DNA from: Physcia stellaris
Lineage: Eukaryota > Ascomycota > Lecanoromycetes > Caliciales > Physciaceae
Length of the DNA stretch: 64,000 nt
Direction of reading: 5' to 3'
Assembly (NCBI GenBank): GCA_018902385.1
Contig: JABSSW010000008.1
Location: 248,001 to 312,000 of the forward strand
Position numbers and translations under genes: made by a program. The notes under the pieces were generated by a model that was given only the letters and a program-made list of their open reading frames with translations, searched no databases and was not told the DNA's origin. Each line of letters begins with the position of its first letter. The stretch's first letter is position 1. Of this stretch, positions 20,641-32,885 are shown piece after piece.

Positions 20641-21960
20641 TCAAGTAAGCTGACGATGTCTAAGGCGGACTATGGTTTGAATGGGAGGCAGATAAGACCC
20701 ACCAAGACCGGTTGCTATGCCTCCATACGGTTGCAACCTTCTCACACAGATCGCATCAATAGCCGTCGCTGCAGCCCAGATGTCAAACCAATGCGCGGTG
20801 TCCACGGACCCTCGGGTATTGACCGTAACGGTACAATGGCGGCTGCCTCCTTCATGGCCAAAAGTCAGTGAGCTGCAAGATAATCAGCAGAAGTCTACCT
20901 ACTATCCGAGATTGAGTGCGGTAGCTTGACATTCACATGTACACCAGGTGTATCAGCTCGCGCAAATGTAAGCTTCTCACTCGACGCCGACATCCTGTGG
21001 ATTCGGGGTGTCAGCAATCCAGACTAGGGAAATCCTGGGATAGAGATGAGAAAGTTCTTTAGGACCGGCTGTCCAATGGCAGCTTACGATCTCCACGTCC
21101 GTCGGAGATGTCCTCAGGATATTGGGAACATGCTTACTCTGTGTCCAGCAACCTCGAACAAGAACCAAAGATAGGCGCCGTTGCAGAACTGGTCGAACAT
21201 TGCACTGTGGGGGACTACGCGCAACTTAGACGTCAGCATCTTTATGCCAGGGCAAGCTTTGAAGGTCTTTGGCGCAGACTCTGTCAGCCACTTGACTGGT
21301 GATTCAAGCGGATGTCTGCGAAATTAGGCATGGCTTTCTTACATAGGGCCTGACGATTACTGCCAACTTATTCTTGATTCCAATTTGTCTAATTATTCCT
21401 CCCGAAGAGGGGTTACCTTGGGCGCATTGTGCAATGATCTGGAAGGCTGCTTGCTTTATCTCCCATAGCGATGCTCGATCTGAGATCGCTCCTGGCTTGG
21501 GGACTATATCGATAGCGCAAAAGCCATCAGAACTGAGAAACCTATATGGGAGGCCTGCGAGGGCATTTAGTAAGCACACCGGTTTATGCCTAAACCCTCA
21601 CGAACCGAGCATAAATTGTCCTTGTTGTCGCGGTCCGAGGCTGACAGCTCTTTCAAGGTCTGGTATTATTTCCAGGGCATCTATACAGCTACCTGACTTC
21701 ACTTCGCGGCCATACTTATTTCCATCACATATCGCTGGTGACGTTGCAGTGGAGATATTGTGCAATGGACTGGTTGGTAGTATTGCCAGAGGGAAGATGC
21801 TTGGTGCGAAACGTGCTGGGGCGACCCCATATGTAGAAGTGGTTGAAGGATCAGAAGAGCTGATCTCAGCGATTGGTGATGGGCTTTGGGGCGTGAAAGA
21901 AGAACTTAGAGCTAGCACTACAGAGACATACCGAAGCGATTTGAGGAAGTGGAGAAGCAT
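20641..21960 (-). CDS. Secreted protein with two copies of one domain, function unknown
   Basis: Five exons: 21960-21606, 21554-21343, 21204-21088, 20972-20903 and 20849-20641. All join in frame to 320 residues. A signal peptide opens it (RYVSVVLALSSSFT). Two related halves follow. The first has SCIDALEIIP, LPYRFLSSDGFCAIDIVP, WEIKQAAFQIIAQC and GGIIRQIG. The second has HVPNILRTSPTDVEI, VKLPHSISD, CTVTVNTRG, WFDIWAAATAIDAIC and GGIATGLG. The shared pattern is LP-x-x-x-S, C-x-(V/I), W-x-I-x-x-A-A-x-x-I-x-x-x-C, then GGI-x-x-x-x-G. Similar hypothetical secreted proteins are frequent in ascomycete secretomes, but I know no function. Exon 3, with the weakest resemblance, is the least certain. A plus-strand frame over 21374-21994 is its shadow. 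Confidence 0.68.
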
Positions 21961-22183
21961 GGTAATGCAGTTACCAAGTACACTCAATCGATAGTCTTAT
22001 CCGAGGAAAGAACAAGCTGATTCGTATTAGAATATAATCCTGTATTCACTGCTTCACCACATTCTAGTGTGCTAGAACGAGCATGTCCGATATAACGCAG
22101 GGAAATCTTTGTTTTTACCAGAGCGCCTCGAGAAGCATTATTTTGGGCATTGGGCGATCGTCGCAAACAATCTTTAGAAGAAG

Positions 22184-22588
22184 TTGCGCATAGAATCGAC
22201 GGGACAGCCGATCCAGCGCCATCGCTTATCTGAGGTCATACGCGATATAATCTGTGGGGGTATGACGGCACGAGACCAGACACATTTTGCCTTCGGAGAA
22301 GGAAGGAAAATTGCTCAGATAATTAACAGCAGCAAGGTCGTGCTCGAATGCTTCGTTGGTCTTCAGTCACCAGCATTAGACGAACGTGTCGCCACTGCAT
22401 GGGAGCCGCTAATACGGATACTGACAATGCTGGACGAGATTACTCGTACCATGGGCAACACGCCCGCGTCGAGTCGTGAGTGGAGAGAAGCGGATGCAAG
22501 CGCTGTTATGAAGCTGTCGGAACAAAGACTGGGTGGATTACTCAGCCTTAAGCAGTCAGCTCGAACTAAGCTGCGCGGTAGGCAGTAG
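22184..22588 (+). CDS. Unrecognised ORF
   Basis: ATG at 22184, 134 codons, starting MRIESTGQPIQRHRLSEVIR, with VLECFVGLQSPALDERVATA inside. The composition is protein-like and the reverse strand is broken by stops. It may be one exon of a larger gene; no neighbours could be joined. No family recognised. Confidence 0.3.
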   Translation: MRIESTGQPIQRHRLSEVIRDIICGGMTARDQTHFAFGEGRKIAQIINSSKVVLECFVGLQSPALDERVATAWEPLIRILTMLDEITRTMGNTPASSREWREADASAVMKLSEQRLGGLLSLKQSARTKLRGRQ

Positions 22589-23965
22589 AAGCTTGTGATT
22601 CACACCTTTCGTTCGGCATTGAGATTATTGTTGAGAACATCGTCGTCTGTTCTGCAGCACACCCTCATTTCGTAAGTACCCAGTAGCAGGAGAGCGTGTG
22701 TTTTCGTCCGTTCACCTCTGACGGAGATTCCCACAACGTACGCATGCAAGCCATCTGCAAGCCATCTGATGTGTTCATGCAGAGGGTTAGTGTACCGGTC
22801 GATCACCTCAGCAAGCCAATTGTCCAATCGAAGCTAGCCGATGGCGCCATGGGATTCACGATTGGCTTGCACGAGTAGGTGATAATCAAACGCATCACGA
22901 TTCTTTGCATTCTCGTTGACTTGCATTCGACTCGAACGAGCTGGGTGCTTAGGGATAATCACTTGCTAGTTCTTACTTTCAGGCATGAAGCAGGCATGAC
23001 ACCGCAGATGTTAGTCTTCACAACGATTTATCGGCCAAGCGCAATCAGAATCACCCAGTCTCCTGATGACTCAGGCCGCGAAATGTCCGGATGGGTTTGC
23101 ATGACAACATAATCGTTGTTACCAAAGGAAATTGCCTTGGAGAATCAACCAGATCTGTTTTCAGCATGTGATTGGCCACAGATTCGTCAAGTCTCCGAGT
23201 ATGCTCTTGGCTTCGCAGCGCGTCACCGGTTCTGAAGCGAGCGTGCTCTATATAGAGCATTCCGCAGTGATCGGAGGGAAAGAATCAAAGGTGGTACCAG
23301 GCCTGGGGGCTTAGTGATATCTATAAGTCCACTGAGTCAAGGCTTCCTAGGACCTCCCAGCTACGACTCCCTTTGTGAGGATCTTGATGTCGAAAGACGT
23401 CGAACAGTAACGCTGTTGATTAAAACTCATGCATCAACGATAAGTTTTGGGTTACGAACGTTGGAAGGAGCTGAACCCTTTTTCTTGCACAGGTGGAGAG
23501 TTGTTCATGTAAGATGACCCAAAGAATCAGGTAGATGGCCACCAGTGTCGCCGTAGAAGTTTTCTTGACAACAAGCCACAAACCATGTGTCACAAAGCAG
23601 AGAAAGGCCTGTCTCTGCTAAATTTTAGAGAAAACAGTCCAGCCCTTGTTTTTGAAGGACCTTATAAGGATATGCACTGACTCCTACGTAATCGGATGTG
23701 GCGGGTCGAAACCAGGCCTTTCACATCCCCCGTCTAAGTCTATCCCAGCCTGCCGTTCAGTTGTCTATCAATGAGCTTGCTCATTCTTAATCCGAATCGA
23801 AGGCCTGCCGCCAAGAAGTGAAGAACTGAGAGCAAGCCAAGATGAAATTAGGGTAGATGCCGATGGCTACAAGCCCTGACATCCATCATTAGGGAAACCA
23901 GAAATTATCCGTCCAGCGCTTCTGAATTGTCCAGAGCTACCCAGTACCTGCTGCTCGTTGAATCA
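22589..23965. other. Region without a convincing gene
   Basis: Only short opposing frames are seen. A 12-bp direct duplication (GCAAGCCATCT repeated) occurs at about 22746-22769. No RNA gene recognised. Confidence 0.35.
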
Positions 23966-24349
23966 TTAAGCCCATCTACCGTCCATTGCTGCTGCCCTCC
24001 TTGCTACTCGCTTCAATCCCGCCGTGGGATAGCTATAACCAGTACCCACAGTAGCTGTGCCGGTGGCAGTTGGGTAAATGCCAGTGCCAGTGCCAGTGGG
24101 ATAATATGGCGCGGTTCCCGTTCCGGTGGGATAGTATGGCGCGGTCCCGGTCCCAGTGGGATAGTATGGCACGGTTCCTGTTCCGGTGGGGTAGTATGGC
24201 GCGGTTCCGGTTCCCGTGAGATGACGAGGGTAATATGCGTATGCTCGAGGGTAATATGCGTATTCTTGAGGGTAATGCGCGTATGCCAAGGTGGAAGAAG
24301 GTGCAATGAGGGCTACCAAGGCAAGGGTGATTGTGCTTGTGAAGTGCAT
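23966..24349 (-). CDS. Short secreted repeat protein (Tyr-Tyr-Pro / Gly-Thr repeats)
   Basis: An intron-free frame of 127 codons from the ATG at 24349. The signal peptide is MHFTSTITLALVALIAPSST, with cleavage likely near LAYA. The mature part opens with AYYP-type units, then about five tandem copies of a ten-residue unit PYYPTGTGTA. It ends in a basic tail (LKRVARRAAAMDGRWA). The DNA shows the same 30-bp tandem repeat (24075-24225). Repeat-rich secreted proteins of this kind are usually cell-wall or surface proteins and change repeat number easily. The overlapping plus-strand frame at 23927-24358 is a shadow, since it lacks a signal peptide. Confidence 0.6.
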   Translation of the reverse strand: MHFTSTITLALVALIAPSSTLAYAHYPQEYAYYPRAYAYYPRHLTGTGTAPYYPTGTGTVPYYPTGTGTAPYYPTGTGTAPYYPTGTGTGIYPTATGTATVGTGYSYPTAGLKRVARRAAAMDGRWA

Positions 24350-26980
24350 GTCTGCTGACTGTGGGGTCGCGAAAGACTGAATTCGTATTACCGGCTTCCG
24401 TTGACTTTGATAAGTCGATGTCTTGCGGCGTGCTACGGGTCCTAAACGACAAGATGCTTGGAGAGCCTGTGCGGAAGGAATTATCTATAGGAGTTGAAGG
24501 CGAAATGTGCACAGTAAAGGATCTCTGAGTGAAAAATGGCCGGCTCTCCGTAGAAGAGGAAAGAGTGCGGGAATGGGGAATGAGATCTTCTGGAGCGAGA
24601 AAAGCAGAGAGCGAGAGAGAAACGAGGGCTTGAATAATATAGCAAGATAAGCATACGAGAATACCTATAGCACCCTCCACCATGCAAGTTCACGCTCAGC
24701 GTACAGGTATCCATGTCAACTGATTCCACCCCGGGACCGCCAACGAAAGGGAAAACAAGCGACATGGCGGGCAGGCAGGGAAGGGATTGGGCCAAAGAGC
24801 AGCATGGGGGGTGGGAAGAGTGGTAGGATAGTGACAAGAGTGAAAAACCTCGTACTCGGACCCACCTAGGCGACGCAGACTTGGATCCATTCGGACAGAT
24901 ATGCAAGCATGACGAGAAAGACACCTGGGAGTAGCAGGCATTTCGGAACTTTTCTCTTCAATCCTACTCACCTCTCGGGGCAGTAATCAGTACGCTGCAT
25001 GATGTGAGCAACCGTGCAGGCCCAATGGGGCCAGACTTGGCGTGGAAGCCGAGCTGGAGATTGTTGACTGATAAGGATGATGGGACCACTCTCTTGGGCC
25101 AAAAGGTGATTGGAGGGAGGGCGCATATGAGATGCTCGTCACCGTTCTCATAAATCTTCATGTCATCCTGCCAGCCTGCATCAGTCAGTACTGTACATTA
25201 GCCATTCACACCATCCCACCGATTGAGTACCATGAGGAGGTGGAAAGAGGTGACCGGTGTGAGTGGATGTGATCGACGTCGGAAATGCACGGGCGGGCAC
25301 TTTTCGCGGCCCTTGTCAGGTACGAAACACACGATATGGAAAGCTTATCAGCCCTTAAACTCTAAAGACCTTGGCCTGCGAACCAGCTCGGTTCGAATGG
25401 TCACATCTGGCATTTAGAGCCTCTTCACGCCAAGGTCCGTGTAAGTTGATACTTAACGTGCACAGAGTGGAACCATGCACGCTTTCAGCTAAACCTAGTA
25501 CTTCAAGAATCCGTGAGGCGAAGCAATTCTCACGTTTGCGCATCTTGACTAGTTCAATATGCATCTAGCGTTACGGTGGCAAGAAGATGATCCTGCTCGT
25601 AATGGAAACGGTGAGGGTGACATGGCACTGCTCAGAGGGGATGCTGCTGCGAAGACAAGATGAAGGCAAGCCTAACGATACTGCGTAAGCTTCCTAAACT
25701 TTCTCGACCCCGGAGGAAGTATTGTACTATCTTCCATTTTCATACTGCACTGTGCCTCTCTTCTACTCAATCTCAATATCTCGGGAGCACTTTTCTCAAT
25801 TCGAAACAGACATTTGCAACGCGTGATACCTTTATTCAACATCGTAGATTTCCGAGATTGGAACACGCATTTTCCTCTCTTCTGCTAGCAATCAAATTCA
25901 CAAAGACTCGCGACTAGTTTCGATGGTCGAATTTGTTATCATTCAATCCGACTTCTTCTTCGTGAAATGTGACCAATTCATCACGACAAATTTTCCCAGC
26001 GAGCCATTATTTTCATACCGCACTGTGCCCATCATTACATCATTATTGTATTATTGATGACGGATTGTATTCAATGTTATGTAATCTATTTGAAAAACTG
26101 ACATAAAACCTTCCTATAATAAAATATCCTGTAAATTCGCTTGACGCGGATGATCGACCGAGAAGAATTCTGACCAATCCTGCGTCCGTATTCTTTAAAT
26201 CCGATAACTCCACCAATTGAGAATTCAAGTTCCCAATGCGGTAGGTCACCAAACCCTTTTCGCTCAACCACCGAAACTCATTCTGAGTGCGAGAGTTCGT
26301 ACAGTTGCTTCGAATCTTGCACATCAATCAGCAACCACATATGATTTTCACTTATCTAGCCAAAATTGTAGAGCAGAATGAGCGTATTCCAAAGCTGCAA
26401 GAATAACAGAAATCGGCTCATTATCGCAATAGTTCTGAGGCTTCGAAGATTAGACCATTGCTAGATGTCTGTCCGCGAAGTGCTTCGCCCCAATTCTCCC
26501 GCAATACTTGCAATGCAACGATGCGCTTTTCACTATAACTCAATGCGCACTCGCTCGATTTTCGATATTTTTGATTATTTGAATAGAGCTCATTTCAAGC
26601 TTCAAAATGAGTCTTTGATTGTAAGTTTTATTTATTGAGTGCAAATACTATTAACGTGCGAAATAGATGAAGTCGCGAAAGAATTGCGGGACCCTGATTT
26701 GAGCGGCGAGGATTTCGCAATCTTATCAGATTTAGCCCTAACCCTGAAGCTCTGCACGGAATTTTTTTGAAAAAATTCACGGGCAAACTTGTCAGTAAGT
26801 AATTACAGACTTTGTAAACGTCACACAGGCTGGCTCACGCTACTAGAGTATGATACGTACTCATGTCTTTCCTTTGCACATTTATGCCCAACTGCGATCC
26901 AGCTATTCGATAGTAAACTTTCGCGTCACTGATTATCGTCTTCAGTCAGCGCTTATTGTAATTAGACGACCTTTCTCAAC
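24350..26980. other. Long intergenic stretch
   Basis: It contains many opposing open frames (for example 24481-24924 and 25660-25917) but no recognisable protein. A repeat shared with the AT-rich block lies at 26060-26360. The last 200 bp are the upstream region of the Nudix gene. Confidence 0.35.
26060..26360. repeat. Repeat G, little-mutated copy
   Basis: The segment around CTTGACGCGGATGATCGACC and AATTGAGAATTCAAGTTCCC recurs as AT-shifted copies at about 28370-28620 (same orientation) and 30430-30690 (inverted). Shared landmarks are TTGACGC-x-x-ATGATCGA, a Lys/Glu-like AGAA run and CAATTGAGA. Its class is unknown; it may be part of a larger transposon. Confidence 0.55.
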
Positions 26981-28008
26981 ATGGCGAAAGGTAATCTTGA
27001 CCTAATCAATGACTGCGACAGGTATGCTGCCATTCCCTTTCCAAGTGCTTGATGTTCATACCCAAGGCCCCCGTTGATCGTCTTGGCATAAGTAGCTTTC
27101 CTTACGACAGCCCCTTCATAAGCCAACCAAGCGTACTAGCACAATACTACAAATTTCTTTTGCCAAATGACCTTCGTCCCCACGGTTTATTAACACACGC
27201 CACCGTTGATTCCATGCCTTGGACATCCGAATTCTCCATAGACCACTCAGCAAGGACCGTGCAGCTTCTTCCAGAAAGCACGCAGGGAGACGTATCATCA
27301 GCCTGTACCGCCGCCCTGGCAAACCTAGTCGCCATTGCCATTGAGAGAGATGTCTTTTCAATCATCCACGGCAAGCATTCCGAGCTATACCCCATCGTTG
27401 GTGCCGCAGTCCCAATTTCAGTAGAGCGCTTTGCAAGATCCCTGTTCGGCATTACAGCACGAGGTGCTCATCTAACCGTGTATACGCATACCAAGCAAGG
27501 CATCAAAATCTGGGTCCCGAGACGTGCTTCTACATTATTCACCTATCCCGACTGTTTAGACACAACTGTGGCTGGCGGAGTCACTAGTGGCGAAGATCCC
27601 TTCAACTGTGTGATTCGCGAGGCCACTGAGGAGGCATCTCTTCCCGAGAGTCTTGTCCGCGACGGTGCTTGTAGCTGCGGGGTGCTCTCGTACCTTGGTC
27701 TAAAGAATGCCACAGGTGGGGAGGAGAACGGTCTTGTCAGTCCCGATCTCATCTATGTATATGATCTGCATGTTGCGGAGGACATAATGCTTAAGCCCCA
27801 AGACGACGAGGTAAAGGAATTTTACCTTTGGGGAGTTGAAAAAGTGAAACAAGAATTAGCTAAAGGAGAGTTCAAGACCAACTCGGCTCTAGTCATGATC
27901 GACTTCTTGATGAGACATGGCTTTATTACTCCTGCTAATGAAAAAGACTACGTGGAAATCAGCATGAGAATGCATCGACTACTACCATTTCCGATCACTG
28001 TCAATTGA
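26981..28008 (+). CDS. Nudix hydrolase of the fungal DUF4743 / Tnr3 N-terminal type
   Basis: Two exons, 26981-27021 and 27096-28008, giving 317 residues. The first exon supplies MAKGNLDLINDCD, and the splice gives the family opening NDCDSFPYDSP. The DUF4743 region follows (LAQYYKFLLPNDLRPHGLL). The Nudix box is GGVTSGEDPFNCVIREATEE, with the catalytic REATEE Glu residues, at about residues 182-201. IKIWVPRRASTLFTYPDCLD just before it is typical. In Schizosaccharomyces Tnr3 this domain is fused to thiamine pyrophosphokinase and removes oxidised thiamine diphosphates; here it stands alone, as in many ascomycetes. It is the last host gene before the AT-rich block, whose edge is only about 280 bp downstream. 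Confidence 0.9.
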
Positions 28009-28290
28009 CACTTTGGACTTAATATGGAACTAATCTTCGATCGAGTTCTGTCATGGTGCGACTTGATCCTAGATTGGCCCATATGTTGGCCGAGAGTTAT
28101 CAAGGTAGCAATGATTCTGAATGAATGCATTGGTTCAATTGACTAGGAAACATCTATCTAGGAGATGAAAATACATGATGTGGAAGTGCCAAGGAGCACG
28201 TGATGTACGGACCGTCATATTATCCGATTAGATCATCTATTGCTCTGAACTCTTAATGCTTCAACAAGATTGTTTTATAGTTTCTGTTGA
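28009..28290. other. Transition from gene compartment to AT-rich block
   Basis: The Nudix 3' flank has normal base composition. From about 28290 the sequence turns abruptly AT-rich. Confidence 0.6.
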
Positions 28291-28369
28291 TTCAAAACGT
28301 GTAAAACTCGTACTAGAAATAATATAATCTATTGAACTTTTGACATCAAAAATGTATAATTTGAAATGC

Positions 28370-28620
28370 ATAAAACACAATTTATAAAAAAATATTTAAT
28401 AAATTCGTTTGACGCGAATAATCAATCGAGAAAAATTATTAATTAATAATACAACAATCGAAATTCTTTTCATCAATTGAAAATATTGAAATAAATGAAC
28501 GTTCAAAAGAAAAAATTCGTCAATTTTTTTTTTAAATCAATCATTCAATATTTTGCGTTTATACAATTGTTTTACAATTTGCACAATAATTATCAACAAC
28601 GTGTTTTTTTATTATAAATT
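28370..28620. repeat. Repeat G, mutated copy
   Basis: An AT-shifted version of the 26060-26360 repeat in the same orientation. Just upstream (28344-28361) l8 bases match the subterminal word of LTR family A (GACATCAAAAATGTATAA). Confidence 0.45.
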
Positions 28621-29203
28621 CATTAAGTTTTGAAATCGTTTTTGCGTTTTTCAATAATACGAAAATTGATCGAATCGATTTATTATTGTTAATGATATTA
28701 TCGTTTCAACGAATTTCGATAATTATTGTTTATTAAATTTAATTTTGTCAAATTTACGATTTTAACAAAATTTCAAAAAAAATACGATTTATGTTTTTGC
28801 ATTATTTTGTTTTTATTCAATTCGTATCATGATTTTTTTCGATCAATTTGCGTTTGTTGTTAATAAATTTCAAAACAATTTTTTTATTTAAATCGTTAAT
28901 CGTGTTTACACATCAATTTCAAATATTTCAAAAATTTTGATTTTATCATTTCGTTCGTTGCAAATTTTACGCATTTGATTTCAAATCGATTTTTTATTAA
29001 TATTATCGATATTGTTAATCAATTTGTGCAAAAAAAAAATTCGCGATAAATTTCGAAAAGACGTCAATAAAATCATTTCAATTGTCGATTTTTTGTTTTT
29101 GAAATTAAAAAAATGTTTAACAAACGTTCAAATAAAAAAACGAATCGAATATTTGAAATTAATTTCAATTTCGTTTTTTACATTTTTTTGTTAATTTGAA
29201 AAT

Positions 29204-29508
29204 TGTAAAAAACATGACATCAAAAATGTATAACAAAAAACGATATTATTTCTAAATTAATAATTGCAAAATTAATCATTTTTTACACGATTTGTTATAT
29301 ACACGTTTTGTTTAATGCAACGTATACATCATTTAACGCATATATGCAAATATCGATGCGTTAATCGTTGTTGCGTTGATTTTATTCATAAAATGAAATT
29401 GTTCGTTTCATGATATAATCGATTTGATGTTTCGAATTTGTTTGATTTGAATTTTTGACGAAATTCGATTCGCATTGTTTGCAAATTTTGAATTTTGAAT
29501 TCATTACA
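29204..29508 (-). mobile_element. Lone LTR of gypsy family A
   Basis: This 305-bp sequence begins TGTAAAA and ends TTACA on the plus strand. Read on the minus strand, it matches the LTRs at 32886-33194, 45876-46195 and 52130-52450. No partner LTR with matching target duplication was found. It is old, heavily mutated and probably solo or a remnant. Confidence 0.65.
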
Positions 29509-30041
29509 AAAATTTCGTTAAACAAAACGACAATTCGCGCGTTTTGCAAATCGTGTTTTTTTTTTCGATTTTTTTTTTCACAAAAACGACGATTACGATT
29601 TCGACGATTTTTTTTTATACGTTTATACGCAAATTTCGTCGATCACGAATCGAATAAAAAATTCAAACACGTTTCGAATCGAAATAATGACGAAAAAAAA
29701 TCACGTTTGTTCAATAAAAAAATAAAAAAATTTACGCAAAAAAATTTATTAAACAACGCGTTCGAATTCGAAAATTTAATTTTAAAATTTGACGTAACGA
29801 CAAAAATTTGAATTTTAATTATATTATCGTTTGCAAAAAAACGTAATAATTGAAAAATATAAATTGTTTAAATTTTAAAAAAATTACAACGTGTGTTTAT
29901 TTTGCGATGTTTATTAATACGACGAAAAATGTTACAATAAATTTTTCGATAATAAATATTGACATTGTTGCGTTAACGACAAAATTTCATCAAATACAAA
30001 TAGATTCGAAAGTTTTTTTAAAAAAAAACTTTGTCGAAAAC

Positions 30042-30360
30042 TTTTAAAATTAGAATCAAATTTGATAAGATTGCAAAATTTCTGCATCGAAATCAGAATT
30101 TTAATATTTCGCATTCGTTTTGCAATTTTATCGATTTCGCATCTTGATAACATTTGCATTCGATAAGCAAAACATACAAACAAACATTCATTTTGAAACA
30201 CAAAATGAACATTATTCAAATAATCAACAATATCGAAAATTCGACGTTGACGCATTGAGTTATGATCGAAATCGTATTGAAATGATGCAAACTTTGCGAA
30301 AAATTGAATTTTCAAAAAGACGCAACGACGTAATCTTCGAAATTTCAAAATTATTGCGAT
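30042..30360. repeat. Repeat F, copy 1
   Basis: About 300 bp similar to 37570-37834 in the same orientation (shared words ATTTCGCATCTTRATAACATTTGC and GCATTGAGTTATGATCGAAA, shown with R for A or G). It is probably an internal piece of a retroelement and is heavily mutated. Confidence 0.5.
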
Positions 30361-30429
30361 AATGAACGAATTTTTGTCATTTTTGCAACGTTGAAATGCG
30401 TTCATTCTGTTTTACAATTAGAATTAGAC

Positions 30430-30690
30430 AGAAAAAAATGATGCGTGATTTATGATTGCGATGCAACGTGTGCAACAATTGCACGAACGCAAAAAGTTTG
30501 ATGATTGATCGAAAAAAAATTAGTTTTTTTTTCTTTTTAAAAATTTGAAATCTCAATTGATGAAAATTATCAAATTTAACGAATACGAACGCGAAATTGA
30601 TCAAAATTTTTCTCGATCGATCATTTGCGTCAAGCGAATTTATTGAACATTTTTTTATAAATTGTGTTTTATAATAATTTTTGAAACAAA
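30430..30690. repeat. Repeat G, inverted mutated copy
   Basis: The reverse complement matches repeat G at 26060-26360 and 28370-28620. Confidence 0.45.
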
Positions 30691-31680
30691 TTTTGAAATT
30701 ATAACGAAATTGCTCGACGATTTCGAAAAAAACGCAATTTTACAACGAAATAACAATTTTGAATATTTCGATTATTTTTTTATGAAATTCGATTAACAAA
30801 CAATTTCAATTTATTCAAACGATTAAGCAAACAATGCAAAAAAGTTTAAAAAATAATTATTATAAAACATAATTTATAAAAAATGTTTTTGATTATTTTT
30901 ATTTGACTTTTTTGTCGAATCAGAAAGTTAATTTTTACGAAATAAAACATTAATTTTTATCGCATTTTCATTTACAATCATTTTGTGAATATACAAATTT
31001 ATGAAATAATCAAATTGTATAATTAATCGAACGCATTTTAATCATACATAAATCAAACAAAAATAAACAATATTGACAATAATATTTGTTTTGAAAATAT
31101 TGAGATTTTTAAATTGTTATAATTCAAAAAATCTTTTGTTAAATTCGATAATTTTTATCAATTGAAAATTCAAATTTTCAATCGAAACATATATCAAAAT
31201 CATTTCGAAACAACATTTAATTAAGAATTTTTTTAAAAAATTCAAAATCTGTTGTGTTGATAACGTTTTGTCGTTTATCAATGAAAACGCGAAAATAAAT
31301 AAATTACACAACGTTGAAATTATTTTTCGCATTATAAAATCGATTTATTACATGTTGAATGTTTTGTTTGCAAATTCAAATAAATGTCGTCGTTTTTGTC
31401 GAATATAATCGTTGATATTTTACAAAACAATTATTGAAACGTTTGATTCACGATAAACAATTGTTTGAAAAAAAAATTGACACGTTACAAATTTTGATAA
31501 TCAAATGCAATTCGTACGTTCAATCGTTCAAAAATTGCAATAATCGTTTGAAAAATAACGATTTTAAAATCAAAATCGTTTTGAAACAACATAAATTCAA
31601 ACGATTGTTAAAAAATACGCACAACAAATTTATTTTCGAAAAAATCGTTATTGTTTTGAAAGTTTTTAAAATGTTCGATT

Positions 31681-32640
31681 TGTAAAACGCATATTTAAAA
31701 AACAAATAACATAACGAAAATATTTGATTTAAAAAACAAATATGTACAAAAAAATTGAATGAAAAAAGTAAATTGTAAACGTCAAATCATGATCGCGTTA
31801 ATTTTATATAAATTTTCGTTAATAAAATAAAATTTCAATCGAGATTTTCAAACATGTTACATGTTCGTAATATTATTTTTTTCTTTTTTTTCAAAATTCG
31901 TTTCGAAATGAATATTTCATTTTTTTTATCGATCGATATTGCGAAAAAAAATTGTTGATTGTGATTCAAATATCAATTTAATTATCATAAAAACAAAAAA
32001 ATTCAAAACAAATACGATAAACGTGAAAACATAAATGTGAAAACAAAAATTGCGAAAACGAAAACAGAAAATATTTGCGAAAATTGCGAAAATGAAAATT
32101 TTATATGAAAATCTTGTTGAAAATTTTTATTTATCGAAGCAAAAAATATTTGCAAATTCATATAATAAAACGATCGATTTCTCGAATAAAACAAAAACAA
32201 AAACAACAAAACGATATCGATTTCGCGAACGTGTATTGTTTCAAACTTTTCGATTTCGAATTTTTCGAATTTTTATTAATCGACGCGTTTTAATTGATTG
32301 CAAATTTTGTAACGAAAATCGTTTGACAAAGTATTGACGTATTAACGATAACAAAAAATTGCGAAAAAAACAAATTAAACTAATTGCGTAACAAATTCAC
32401 GTTGATTGTTGTTTTTAATTTTTTAATGTCATTTGTTTTCGTATCGTTGTTTTGATGTAATAAATTTATTTTCGTTAAAAATATTAATTGCGAAAATGTA
32501 AAAAATCGAACAAAACAAAACATGCGTTTTTAATTTCATTGAAACAAATTCATTAATCATGTTAAAAATTGTTTCAAAAATGTCAAATGACAATTTCAAT
32601 AAAATTAACGTCGTCGCAACGCGAACATGTAAATATTTTT
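31681..32640. mobile_element. Mutated relative of LTR element C (partial)
   Basis: 31681-31872 matches the 184-bp LTR of element C (61517-61700). The following sequence to about 32570 tracks element C's internal region in the same order. No second LTR was found, so it is partial. It is old, AT-shifted and broken. Confidence 0.7.
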
Positions 32641-32885
32641 TGATACACATTTTGTTAATTAATTAATTAATATTTATTTATCACAAACAATTCAATTATC
32701 GTTGTAACAATTGATAATATCATTATACGATGACGTTTTTCGTTTAATTATTGTGTAACGTTTATTTGTTGTGCAATATTTAATTTTCGTGAAACGTTCA
32801 ATTCGACAAACGATAAATCGTTTTAATTGTTTTGCAATATTTATTCAATCAAAAAATATTTATTTATTTATTTATTTCGAATTTT

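Noticed and set aside
21374-21994. Plus-strand ORF of 206 codons
   Set aside because: It is the antisense shadow of exons 1 and 2 of the secreted two-domain gene, whose minus-strand exons show a signal peptide and in-phase splice sites.
23927-24358. Plus-strand ORF with Gly/Ser/Trp repeats
   Set aside because: It is the shadow of the 30-bp repeat; the minus-strand reading has a proper signal peptide.
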